NCBI GenBank assembly: GCA_963921935.1
Contig: OY998185.1
Span: forward strand, 58,233,717 to 58,297,716
DNA length: 64,000 nucleotides
Direction: 5' to 3'
Origin: Galeruca laticollis
Lineage: Eukaryota > Arthropoda > Insecta > Coleoptera > Chrysomelidae
In this document: piece after piece, positions 54,400 to 64,000 of the stretch
Layout: each line of letters starts with the position of its first letter
Position numbering within the stretch: the first letter of the stretch is position 1
The notes under the pieces: model-generated
What the model was told of the DNA's origin: nothing
The model's database searches: none
The model's input: only the letters and a program-made list of their open reading frames with translations
Made by a program: the position numbers and the translations under genes

Positions 54400-55160
54400 T
54401 GTTCTATCATAAAGTTGTTACTTGTACACACTTCGAGGGATGTATCGTGCTAACAAACCGAAATTTCTCCAAAAATAACCAAAAATTTTGTATATCTGGA
54501 TTTAGAGGACCCGCTGTACTCGCTCTAGTCAACTTTAAATCAATAAGGTACATCTGTGAGACAGCTTGAACAGTATTCAATCCTAAAATTGATCAATCGT
54601 ATACTCTCTGGAGGCTGTATCGTGCTAACAAACTGAAAATTCTCCAAAAATGTCGAAAATTTGGTACTTCAAGTACCATAGCACCCGTTGTACTGGCTTT
54701 ACTGAGTTGAATATCAATAGGGTTCATGTTTGAGACGCTCTGAATAATATCCAATCATGAAATTAGTCACTTGTATATATACTCCGGAGGCTATATCGTG
54801 CTAACAAACTGAAACTTCTTCAAAAATGACAAAAATATCGTACTTAAAGTACTGTATCACTAGTTGTATTGGCTCCGGTGAGCTGAAAATCAATAGGGTT
54901 CATCAGTGAGAAACCCTGAAAAATATCCAATCATAAAATTGGTGACTTGTTGAACTGCACAGGCTGTATCGTGCTAACAAACTGAAATTTCTCAAAAAAT
55001 TACAAAACGTCGTACTTCAAGTACCATAGCACACGTTGTACTGACTCTGGTAAACTTAAAATCAATAGGGATCATCTGTGACATGTCCTTAACAATATTC
55101 AATTATAAAATTGCTGACTTATCGCACTCCGGAGACTGTATCGTGCTATCAAGACATGTA
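54400..55160 (+). repeat. Satellite array, about four units of 172-176 bp
   Basis: The anchor (c)tgtatcgtgctaacaaac recurs at 54441, 54616, 54792, 54965 and (diverged) 55137, giving spacings of 175, 176, 173 and 172 bp. Other blocks recur in order within each unit: aatttctccaaaaat, agtaccatagcac, gttgtactg, aatcaataggg, atccaatcat. The units differ from one another by roughly a fifth by eye. The array ends at the Harbinger-2 left end. Confidence 0.85.
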
Positions 55161-55493
55161 AGGAAAAGTGGCCGACGACAACGACGACGACATACACACA
55201 GCGGTGCTATTCTCGAGCACTCGCAAATTTCAAGGTCACTCGCGATTTCCATTAGTTCGAACGATACTAACATTTTCGTATTCTTGACCACTCGCGACGT
55301 TCTCGAATACTCGCAGTGAACAGCGAGTGGTGCCTAGTGGTCGTGAATTTCGAGATGAATCGCTTTACGCATGCGTTAGTCTCTGCTACAAATTCCATAT
55401 ATCCCAGATCTATCCTAACCTAACTTCAATTTGTTGTTTTTATTTTTGTTTAAATTTTTTTGGATATTTATTGCGTTCGGGGTTAATTATATA

Positions 55494-57648
55494 ATGGACT
55501 ATTTACAACATATAGCAAACATTGAAAACTTAGAAAATGCTGAAGTACCACCTCAGCCGCGTAATAGGATTAATAATATTGATCCCTTTCATCTGTTAAG
55601 TGAACATCAATTTATACAAATGTTCAGATTATCCAAAGACTTGGTAAGATATCTCATAGAATTGTTAACACCTCACATGAGACCTCAAAACAGAATGACA
55701 GATTTATCTATCACAACGAGAGTAAGTTTAAATAATTATTATTGTGCATTATATGGTGATAGCAATGTACATTCCAGATTTTAGTTGCAGTAAGATTTTT
55801 TGCTTCTGGAGGGTACCAAATGGACATTGCCAGAAATTTATTTGTATCAGTTTCGCAACCATCTGCATCTAGATGCATAGAGGAGGTATCCTTCGCATTA
55901 AATGAAGATGTCATTTTTAGCCAGTGGGTCAGATTTCCAAGAAATTTTGAAGAACTCAATGCGGTTAGGCAAAAGTGAGAATATACTTAAATGTTTCATA
56001 ACAAAAATAATAGTATTTTGAAAATATCTATTGTCTGCAGGTTTCATGAAGATCATAATTTCCCAGGTGTGGTAGGTTGCATTGATTGCACTCATGTTGC
56101 GATACATACCCCCAAAGTTAATGATGAAGAACATCCCGAACATATTTATGTGAATCGTAAAGGATACCATTCCATAAATGTTCAGTTGGTAGGAGGTTTA
56201 TACTATTTTATTAATTTACAACTTATGTCAATAGTTTAACTAAATATATTAAATTTGCTCCATTCTTCTATTGAAATTGCATAGATTTAATTTTGAAGAA
56301 TTAAAAAACCATTTCAGTTATTCCTTAAATTTAACATTCAACCTGTTTTTATCTCAAATTTGTATTATTGTAAATTAAATTTTGGTACACGATTTATACT
56401 GAATTATGTTTCTACTCTTCAGATTTGTGATAGCAAGCTAAAAATAACAAATGTGCTTGCACGTTATCCGGGAAGTACACATGATGCTTACATTTGGAGA
56501 AATTCCAATGTCCTGCAAATGATGAGGAATTTGCATGCTGAAGGATATCTGGGATATTACCTTTTAGGTATGTACCTATTGTAATTTTACGGAGGTTTTC
56601 ATCAAAACGGTGTGCCTGAACTATCTTAAGGTACAAATATAGTGGAGCATTGGTGCAAGCAACATGTCAACATCTGTGCAGGATTGAATGGTATGTTAAT
56701 AACTGGAGACGAGCACAGTGAAGATTCATTGAGTGTTTTCGTCCATCGCTGTAAGCAATTTATAAAAATTGAGTTCAAACAAAACTTGATCTAGCATCTT
56801 GCATCGACGCTAAACTATATTTGTACCTTGAAGTATTTGATTGATTTTGGAATCATTTGTACACATACTAATGTAGAATAGCCCCATGAATCTTGAAAAA
56901 TGTTGATACTTTTCAACTTAATGTATTTTGTAAATTAGTTAGGGGTACTATTGAAATTGAATGGATGACATAAAGCATCACAAAATAGAATTGAATAATG
57001 TATAAGAAGATAAACATGTTGCTTCGATTTGTACTTGTACAGAAAAATCGAATAAAAAAATTGAAACTAAAATCGAGTATTGTAAAATGGCTTATGCATA
57101 GGAGAATTTGTTGTGAATGTACAGTAACATCATATTTTGCAAATATTGATTTTTTGAAGTGAGGATTGTACCATTACTCTGTACATAAATCATTGAGACA
57201 TCCCAACATATATATCAATAATTATTTGTTATTAGGTGATAGTGGGTACCCTTTAAGAACATGGCTGTTGACGCCATTTGACCAAGAACCACCTGAAGGA
57301 ACTCCAGAACATACTTATAATAGGAGACAAAGGTCAACCAGAAATACAATAGAAAGGTGTAATGGTGTCCTAAAGATGAGGTTCAGATGTTTATGCAAAG
57401 ATAGAGCATTACATTACAAACCCCCTGTTGTATGCAGAATAATTAATGCATGTGTCATATTACACAATATGTGCATAGAATACCATGTACCACCTGTAAG
57501 GGATGATGAACAAGTTGATGTTGATATGGGCATTTTTGTTAACCATAATGATGAGGATGAAGATAACCCTGCGCAAAGGGTTAATCCAGAATTAAAAGCT
57601 GGAAGACGTGCTAGAAGAAGATTAATTAATACTTTTTTCAACAATTAA
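55494..57648 (+). CDS. Harbinger-2 HARBI1-like nuclease, five exons, intact
   Basis: Exons 55494-55721, 55778-55974, 56041-56188, 56423-56567 and 57236-57648 join in phase to 377 codons including the stop. All introns are GT-AG. The protein starts MDYLQHIANIENLENAE. It has the family helix region (RFFASGGYQMDIARNLFVSVSQ) and the three catalytic parts: GVVGCIDCTHVAI (Asp), ARYPGSTHDAYIWRNS (Asp) and RNTIERCNGVLKMRFRCL (Glu). The tail is acidic, then basic. GDSGYPLRTWLLTPF is another conserved block. Predicted role: DDE cut-and-paste catalysis together with the Myb-like partner. It could also be a domesticated HARBI1-type gene, but the termini argue for an element. Confidence 0.9.
56588..57235 (+). 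other. Long intron 4 of the Harbinger-2 nuclease
   Basis: A 668-bp intron (donor TTAG/GTATGT at 56568, acceptor tgttattag before 57236). No other feature seen. Confidence 0.6.
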
Positions 57649-58207
57649 TGTGTTAGGTATATTTTGAAACTTTGTAATAATTGGGTATTACTTACCAATA
57701 AACATTCTTAATAACAGAAATTATGTTTAATATGAGAGTTTATTAAATTGAATTTTGACCTAAACATTATCATTTATTACACAACCTGCCATCCTACTAA
57801 TTAAAAGCCCCCTTTCAGCTAATTAAGGAATATCAAAGTGAAGAAGGTAAATAGAAGGCAGTAAAAAAATTTATTTTTTCAAACTAAGGTACAGTTTATT
57901 TAAAAATATATACCTGACATTAAACAACACAACAAAAAGATTACAAAGATTAAAATGGGTACAAAATAAACAAATGAAAACAATCTATTAAAATAATAGA
58001 AATTATGTTTTTAGTTTCTTTTTGATGAGAAACCAATCACAATATTATTTTATGCTTTATTTTCAACATTCCGGTAGACTCATTCTCAAGAAACGTTTAA
58101 AATAATATTGTGGCTTGATTCCCATAAAAAATATGCCACCAGGAATGTACAGCAGATTGATTGTTCAAAGTAACAAAAAAAACCGCTACATTCATTTAGG
58201 TACAAAA

Positions 58208-59078
58208 TTAGCATAGACAATCATATAATGACTGTCCCACTTGTGCCAACATCCCTAGATTTTCTGCGGTGCTTTCCATTGCTTTAGCAGATTTTTCTTT
58301 GGCATCTGCAATCCTTTCCTTGGCAGACACAATACGCTCTAGGAGAGCTAATTTTTTTTCATAATATACAGTTTTTATTTTGTTTTTATTATCCAATGAA
58401 ATTTTATAATCTTGAGCTGCTTGTGAGCTGTAAATTAGCTTTTTTCTTGGTGCCCTAGGAAATAGTTTCTTTGCAGGAGACTTTTCTGCAGAAGTGCCAG
58501 GATTTAAAAATTCTGAAGAAGTTGAATTATCTTTCAACATTTCAGGAATCACATCTTCTGTGGATGTTGATGCTGAAATTCCTGTATCTTCCAATATAAG
58601 GTCAATATCATTGCACTCCCCTTTAATACTAAAATTAACTGATGATTCCTTCACATTAGTGTGGCCTTCAATTGCTACCGCCGTGATTGTCTCTAAAACA
58701 TTATCTTCAAATGCATTAATGGATTTTTTTATGTAAGGCCCTCCACCAGTGGCCGAGCATTGTTTTTTAAATTCAACATTTTTCGCTTTTGTCCTGGATC
58801 TTATATCCTGCCATGTCTAAAACATAAATTATAATTAGATCGATGGATTATTTCAGAAATACAAATATATCTACCTTTCTCCATGCTTTCCAGTCTTTTC
58901 TGGCACCTACGCAACTATTTAGGATGGCGGAGATATCTTGCCACAATGATTGGCCGTCCTTTTGTGTAAAATTTGGAGAATACTTTCCACTTACCAAATT
59001 AGGATTTTTTTTCATAAATTCTACTAACAAATTCTTTTGTTCCAATGTTACATACGATTTTTTATCAATATTCGACAT
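58208..59078 (-). CDS. Harbinger-2 Myb/SANT-like DNA-binding protein, two exons, intact
   Basis: Exon 1 (59078-58875) starts MSNIDKKSYVTLEQKNLLVEF and ends at GTAG in phase 0. Exon 2 (58816-58208) continues TWQDIRSRTKAKNVEFKKQC. Together they give 270 residues and a stop. The N-terminal trihelix Myb/SANT-like domain (Trp residues in SLWQDI, KDWKAWRK, TWQDIR) is of the zeste/Myb_DNA-bind_5 type found in PIF/Harbinger ORF1 proteins. A Ser/Thr-rich middle and a coiled-coil-like C-terminus (KKLALLERIVSAKERIADAK) follow. It is thought to bind the termini and import the nuclease. Confidence 0.85.
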
Positions 59079-59345
59079 ATTGCTTTAAAAAAATTACAAA
59101 TAATAATGTACCAATATCAGTCTATAACTAATGTTAAAAGCATGAAGTTATATACTTATTGTCTGCTTTTTACAAATCTTCTTTTTTGACATCAGTTTTC
59201 AATTATTTAGCTGTTGCCAAACCGACACTCGCAAGGAATCGCGAAGGGTGTTCAAGAATACCACTTTCATCAAGTGTTCGCAATTTGACCCTTCGTAAAT
59301 TCGCGTATACGTGAAATCGCGAATGATGTCAAGAATAGCGCTGCA

Positions 59346-59659
59346 GGATTTTTTTTCTGAAAACCGTTTTTTCGTGTTGTTGTTGATGGAAAACGTAAAA
59401 ATAACTCAAGAAAAACTTTCAAAATTTCAACTTTTTTTGGGGTAAACCAATACTTTTCTCGCATATAGAAAGGTTGGGCGGGAAAGTAAAACACTGCCAA
59501 TAGCTGCAATAGAATCTTAGGCTTCATTCTGAGACGAAGTTCAACATTCTCTAATTTGGATACAGTAAAATTACTGTACAATACCTTTGTTTTGCCAAAA
59601 TTAGATTTTGCATCTATTATTTGGGAACAACAACTACAAATTTCCTTGAATTATCTTGA
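59346..59659. other. Flank of Harbinger-2, unassigned
   Basis: The minus-strand ORF at 59270-59581 has no family signature. Confidence 0.3.
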
Positions 59660-59871
59660 AAAATACAGAATAAGTTTTTGCGCCATCTCTATTTAAAAAA
59701 AATTCATCACTGGCCCGATTACAACGTCATACGAAGCGAAATGCTAAGAAAAGAATTCAAAATAAAAGCATTGCATGTTAGAAGAAGGATAACAATGATG
59801 AAATTCTTGTTTAAACTGATGACTAAACAAGTCTCATCAAATAATCTACTGTCTGTTATACCTATAACTGT
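59660..59871 (+). pseudogene. Non-LTR retroposon ORF2 tail scrap
   Basis: The frame reads LRHLYLKKIHHWPDYNVIRSEML, then KALHVRRRITMMKFLFKLM, the wording of the C-terminal region after the RT in Jockey/CR1-type proteins. The mariner at 59872 cuts it at a TA. Confidence 0.55.
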
Positions 59872-62686
59872 ACAGGGTGTCCCAAATTGGTGTGTTTTGC
59901 AGGGTATCTCGTAAACTAAAAGAGATAGAAGAGAAGCAGTTAAGTCTTCTTTTTTTGTTAAAGTAACGATAGCCTAATTAAATCTTTAGTAACTCCCTGC
60001 AGTTGGAAGATACAGGGCGATTATTGAAAACTGTCGAAAACTGCAAAGTACTATAACTTCTTAATTAAGAAAAATATAAAAAAACGTTATAAAAACTTTC
60101 GATAGATATAATATTAAAGAGTTCAGTGGCGTACAGAGTTTTTTGTTAGGGGGCTCACTAAGGAAATATAATGCAAACTTATGTTGTTTTAAATGGGATA
60201 CCCTGTATATTTTGACGTTTTTCGTTTTCTTTTTTAATTCTCATTCACCTGATATGACATATTATATATCCATTTTCAATGGTTGGAGCTACAGTGCAAA
60301 TAAACCATTTATGGATGTTATCAGGTGAAACACACTTAAAAAATTTGACACTCAGTAATGAAATTTAACATTTGATTATAAGGACACTGATGGGTGACAA
60401 TTTTATTTATCAAAATTATAATTAATAAAAAATAAAACCAGATTAAAAAAATAAAAACAATAAACTTATGAAACAACAAGAAATATTGTAACAACTAATC
60501 TACCTATAACTAATTTTATTAGAATGTAAAAATTACATTAAATGTTCAAAATGTCATCCGTTTTCATTGATTAAAAAGTTTTTCGTTTAAATAATCTTCA
60601 ACCAATTCAGCATTACCAAAAATAAGATCAGTGAACAGTGAAACAAAGTAGGTAAATATAGCTGATTATTGATTTTAAGTACCTATATTATTATTTTGAA
60701 ATTATTGAATCCGTTTTTTGGTAAATAACATCACGAAATAAGATGTCTGTATTTTTTTACCGATTTTACTTTTATTTCTAATTATGTTTAACCCGATATG
60801 TTGTTATATTTTAGTTTGTTTACCTCAATTGACATGATTGTTATATCTTATAAGAATGTTCATTTCATCAAGTAGGCTTTGGTCCTCTTACCAATGAAAA
60901 TAAAACAAAACCTGTGTTACCTGTCAGAATTAATTTTACGACGTGCAGTCTTGTCAACAACATGAATTTTGAAAATTATGAAAAATATGATATGCATGTG
61001 GCATATATTGAATGTCAAAAGAATGTTATTTATGCGTCTGAATTATATTTTCAACGATATCCAGAAAGAAGGCAACCTGACAAGAGAATTTTTAAAAAAC
61101 TCGATTCAAATTTAATCGAGTATGGATGTTTTGTGAAACCACGGCATAAGTACGAAAAGAATCATGAAGAAAGAGAGGTAAATACGTTGGGATATATCCA
61201 AGCACCTCATGAATCTTCTCTACGTCAAATTGAAAATGAAATAGGTGTTCCAAAAACTACTGCAGGAAGGATTTTAAATAAATATAAATTTAGGCCTTAT
61301 CGGACATCCGTCCGTCAAAAATTATACCCAAACGATTTTTTGAGAAGAACACAATTGGCACAGTGGTATATAGGAAAATGTAATGAACATCCAAATTTTT
61401 ATTCAAAGGTAATATTTAGCGATGAAGCTCGCATAAGCAGTGCAGGAATATTTAACAGACATAATGAACTATATTGGAACGACTCAAATCCACACTTAGT
61501 TCAGGGGATTAGGAGACAAGGCAGATTCGGCTTTAACGTTAGTTGTTTTGTCAAACATAATAAATTAGTTTATCATATATTTGATGATAAACTAACTGCT
61601 GCTGGATATATAGATATCTTGGAAATAAACTTACACCAACTTTTGGAAGAGGAAGTGTTGGCTGATAGGGACACATTTTGGTTCCAACAAGATGGAGCAC
61701 CTGCCCATAATGCTCTATTCATTGGAGATTATTTAAACGAAAAATTTCCTAATCGGTGGATTGGTACTTATGGACTGGTTAGGTGGCCCCCTCGTTCTCC
61801 GGAAGTAAATCCTCCTGATTTTTTTATTTGGGGATTTTCAAAAAATAATATTTACAAGACTAACTTCGAGAGTAGGGAATATTTATTATAAAATATTCAT
61901 GCCGCATTTAGAAAAATGAAGCCAGTGCACATTCTCAATTGTGTAAGATCAGTAAGAAAAAGGTGTCAATTATTATTACAACGAAACGGAGGACATTTTG
62001 AACATTTAATGTAATTTTTACATTCTAATAAAATTAGTTAAAGGTAGATTAGTTGTTACAATATTTCTTGTTGTTTCATAAGTTTATTGTTTTTATGTTT
62101 TTAATCTGGTTTTATTTTTTATTAATTATAACTTTGATAGATAAAATTGTCACCCATCAGTATCCTCATAATCAAATGTTAAATTTCATTACTGAGTGTT
62201 CAATTTTTTAAGTGTGTTTCACCTGATAACATCCATAAATGGTTTATTTGCACTGTAGCTCCAACCATTGAAAATGGATATATAATATGTCATATCAGGT
62301 GAATGAGAATTAAAAAAGAAAACGAAAAACGTCAAAATATACAGGGTGTCCCATTTAAAACAACATAAGTTTGCATTATATTTCCTTAGTGAGCCCCCTA
62401 ATAAAAAAATTCTGTGCGCCACTGAACTCTTTAATATTATATCTATCTAAAGTTTTTATAACGTTTTATTATATTTTTCTTAATTAAGAAGTTATAGTAC
62501 TTTGTAGTTTTCGACAGTTTTCAATAATCGCCCTGTATCTTCCAGCTGCAGGGAGTTACTAAAGATTTAATTAGGCTATCGTTACTTTAACAAAAAAAGA
62601 AGTCATAACATCTTAACTGCTTTTCTTCTATCTCTTTTAGTTTACGAGATACCCTGCAAAACACACCAATTTGGGACACTCGTTCT
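59872..62686 (+). mobile_element. DD41D mariner with inverted ends of about 690 bp
   Basis: The left end (TA, then CAGGGTGTCCCAAATTGGTG) and the right end (near complement, its last bases diverged) bound 2.8 kb. The two arms, 59873-60565 and 62000-62686, are nearly perfect reverse complements. They are so long that the left arm includes an inverted copy of the last codons of the transposase. An embedded stretch cagtggcg(t/c)ac is in both arms. Classical mariner ends are about 30 bp, so this arrangement is unusual. Confidence 0.8.
60962..62014 (+). pseudogene. DD41D mariner (rosa-like) transposase with a single stop
   Basis: A frame of 351 codons with one TAA at 61889-61891. It starts MNFENYEKYDMHVAYIECQK and has a two-helix-turn-helix N-terminus (...SSLRQIENEIGVPKTTAGRIL). 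Catalytic residues: VIFSDEARISSAG, FWFQQDGAPAHN and RSPEVNPPDFFIWG. There are 41 residues between the second and third Asp, the spacing of the rosa (DD41D) mariners. After the stop, AFRKMKPVHILNCVRSVRKRC and the family ending GGHFEHLM follow. The stop removes only the last 40 residues. Confidence 0.92.
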
Positions 62687-62951
62687 TCTTTGATGTTTAG
62701 AATACAACAATCATCGTCAAATTCCCCATTGCATGCAGTGCTACAACTGGTGGAGGGGGTGTTTCTACCCTTCCTCTTCCCTCCTTTTCTACCCTAAAAT
62801 TCGATTAGCGGCATTTCGAAATTTATCCACAACAAGTTTTACGTAATTATGGTCAAAAGTGTTGCGTACCTTACACTATACTACAGTTTTACTGTATAGA
62901 TTGTCCTAGAAGTAATAGTATTCTTGAATATCTTAGAAACGATACACTTAC
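62687..62951. other. Intron 1 flank
   Basis: No gene seen between the mariner and the exon 1 donor. Confidence 0.3.
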
Positions 62952-63164
62952 ATATATTTTGTCTTCTAATAAAAAATCTAAAAACTTTTCCAAAATGCCT
63001 ATTCTAGAATTTGGTTCTTCGGCGACATAATAGATTGATGATTTATGAAGTCTATCATTATTGACTTTGATTTTCCGAGGTTTTCTAGGTTTTTTACTGA
63101 ACACGCTGCTACTCGTCAGCAACCGAGGAAGTGACGCTTTTCGATCGCCTTGTTTCTTTGACAT
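62952..63164 (-). CDS. RSPH10B: RSPH10B-like MORN-repeat protein, exon 1 with start codon
   Basis: ATG at 63164 starts MSKKQGDRKASLPRLLTSS. The exon is Lys/Arg-rich (KKPRKPRKIKV), ends EDKIY at GTAAGT, phase 0, and joins exon 2. Joined with exons 2-7 it gives at least 380 codons with eight MORN repeats, a family whose beta-hairpins serve as scaffolds. RSPH10B is a radial-spoke protein of motile cilia and sperm flagella, so the gene is expected to be testis- or cilium-expressed (inference). The first intron is 11.5 kb. The basic N-terminus resembles that of vertebrate RSPH10B only in composition. An alternative is another multi-MORN protein. Confidence 0.75.
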
Positions 63165-63225
63165 TTTTTTAAAGAAAAATGTAAGTTTTAAATGATCGAA
63201 TGTAAATTTCAACTGTCAGGAGTGA

Positions 63226-63417
63226 TTAACTTCTTGAGTGACAGATCACAGAGCCAGGAAATCTATCATTTGGTGGATGTATTACATTATAGGTACCGAG
63301 AAAGATAACGCTTACGCCATCTGCCGTGAGAAAACACAAACAAAGTGAAGTAAACACTATTAGCACAGAATACACCAGCCCAATAAGAAACGAAGCTTGT
63401 GCTATTTTAGAATTCAT
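63226..63417 (-). CDS. Small predicted membrane protein, unrecognised
   Basis: 63 codons: MNSKIAQASFLIGLVYSVL with a hydrophobic stretch of about 25 residues, then a Cys-containing turn and a second hydrophobic patch (VSVIFLGTYNVI). Ends CHSRS. It lies 61 bp upstream of the RSPH10B-like start on the same strand, so it could be a separate short gene, a signal-anchor peptide, or chance. No homolog recognised. Confidence 0.3.
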   Translation of the reverse strand: MNSKIAQASFLIGLVYSVLIVFTSLCLCFLTADGVSVIFLGTYNVIHPPNDRFPGSVICHSRS

Positions 63418-64000
63418 TTTCTAAGTGCGCATGTCTGACTCAGAGTCAGTTATCTGTCAATGTCATGTGATTTTGTTGTTTACATGTTTACCAAAGAATA
63501 TTCTTTGATGTACGATTTTCCCTTATTTACAATATAATAAATTATACTGGTTTAAAATGAGCACCTTGAATCTATTTTCTTGGATACATTGACGTTGTGA
63601 CAGAACTAATAGGGCTGCTGATATTCGGATTTTAAACTATTTAGAATTATTCTAGCTTCAATTGTATAGTATTATATTTTGTATGTTTAATTAAAAAAAA
63701 AAGGAGCCCAATAGCAAAGCCATCATTTTAACGTATATTTATAAATTGTAAAAAGAAACATGTCTCAATCAATTATAGATGCCGATAGTAAAAACAGTGA
63801 ACAAAATCCTCACAACCATACAGAATAAAAAAAACTAATAACTCAGTAGAGGATGTAATTTCAAAAGAATCCGTCGAAATTAGAATGAAATTTATAATAA
63901 TTTAAAAGAAACACGACACATTTTATACAGTTAGTGAATATGTTGTTTTATGCAAGGGATTTCAGGAATTTTTAATAAATAGTAAATAAGTTATGTTAAT
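63418..64000. other. Upstream region, no supported gene
   Basis: A symmetric tgactcagagtca lies at about 63432 and could be a bZIP-type site. A 22-codon ORF starts at 63760 but has no support. Confidence 0.3.

Larger units (their letters stand above)
55185..59345. mobile_element. Harbinger-2, PIF/Harbinger element with both genes open
   Basis: Two convergent genes, a nuclease (plus) and a Myb/SANT-like protein (minus), lie between inverted termini: left around 55203 (gtgctattctcgagcactcgc) and right around 59340 (its near complement, gcgctattcttgac). The subterminal regions on both sides are rich in actcgc/gcgatttc motifs. A clear 3-bp target duplication could not be fixed. Both reading frames assemble without a stop, unlike every other element here. 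Confidence 0.85.

Noticed and set aside
54850..54960. CATCAG/GAAAC in the satellite read as a hammerhead core
   Set aside because: The antisense CUGAUGA is present in one unit only, and no GAAA follows in the right place; other units lack it.
63760..63828. 22-codon plus-strand ORF near the right edge
   Set aside because: Too short, no splice site or homology; could be the start of a gene beyond the window but unsupported.
1..64000. tRNA, rRNA, CRISPR arrays, prophage or operon features
   Set aside because: No cloverleaf, rRNA core sequence, spaced direct-repeat array or bacterial gene clustering was seen.

Overview
The window is AT-rich animal DNA, most likely from an insect. Protein-coding exons have GT-AG introns, and the repeats are arthropod-type: piggyBac, PIF/Harbinger, DD41D mariner, RTE and I-like retroposons, and Penelope-like elements. 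There is no bacterial or organellar gene organisation. All calls come from reading the sequence; no database search was run.

One host gene can be assembled across the window on the minus strand. Seven exons run from a start codon at 63164 down to 10098. Splice phases agree at every junction, giving at least 380 codons with eight MORN repeats. It looks like a radial spoke head 10 homolog B (RSPH10B)-type axonemal protein. Four of its introns exceed 10 kb and are filled by transposable elements; the gene continues off the left edge. A small unrecognised membrane-protein ORF lies just upstream (63226-63417).

Layout: 1-868 piggyBac-1, inserted in Harbinger-1 (869-2653). 2665-3056 KRBA2-like integrase piece. 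3364-6125 Penelope-A1, an inverted pair. 6592-9043 piggyBac-2, intact except for one stop. 9275-9720 foldback. 10781-13187 piggyBac-3 plus a partial direct copy (13464-14464). 15540-17910 APE-type retroposon. 18335-18835 foldback with a hammerhead-like motif. 22134-23552 dead Tc1/mariner-type gene. 23.8-27 kb AT-rich DNA with hairpins and microsatellites. 27254-31842 Penelope-B inverted pair, carrying a nested MITE. 32190-34971 RTE element. 36098-39360 Penelope-C, carrying a hammerhead foldback (37538-38214). 40050-40310 Ty3/gypsy integrase scrap. 40320-43506 hAT gene split by Penelope-A2. 43590-44470 retroposon scrap. 45200-50640 I-like element. 51890-52690 foldback. 52827-53345 mariner piece. 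53815-54365 retroposon scrap. 54400-55160 satellite of about 174 bp. 55185-59345 Harbinger-2 with both genes open. 59872-62686 DD41D mariner with about 690-bp inverted ends.

The strongest unexpected pattern is shared by three Penelope insertions (A1, A2, B) and two small foldbacks. Each is a pair of copies joined head to head with 3' ends facing outward. Each outer end carries a hammerhead-ribozyme-like motif roughly 60-120 bp inside the boundary, with a very short stem III. The element at 37538-38214 carries two nearly canonical motifs, and its insertion has a 12-bp target duplication. Hammerheads in Penelope-like elements are already known; the repeated symmetric insertion form and the small foldback versions are what deserve checking.
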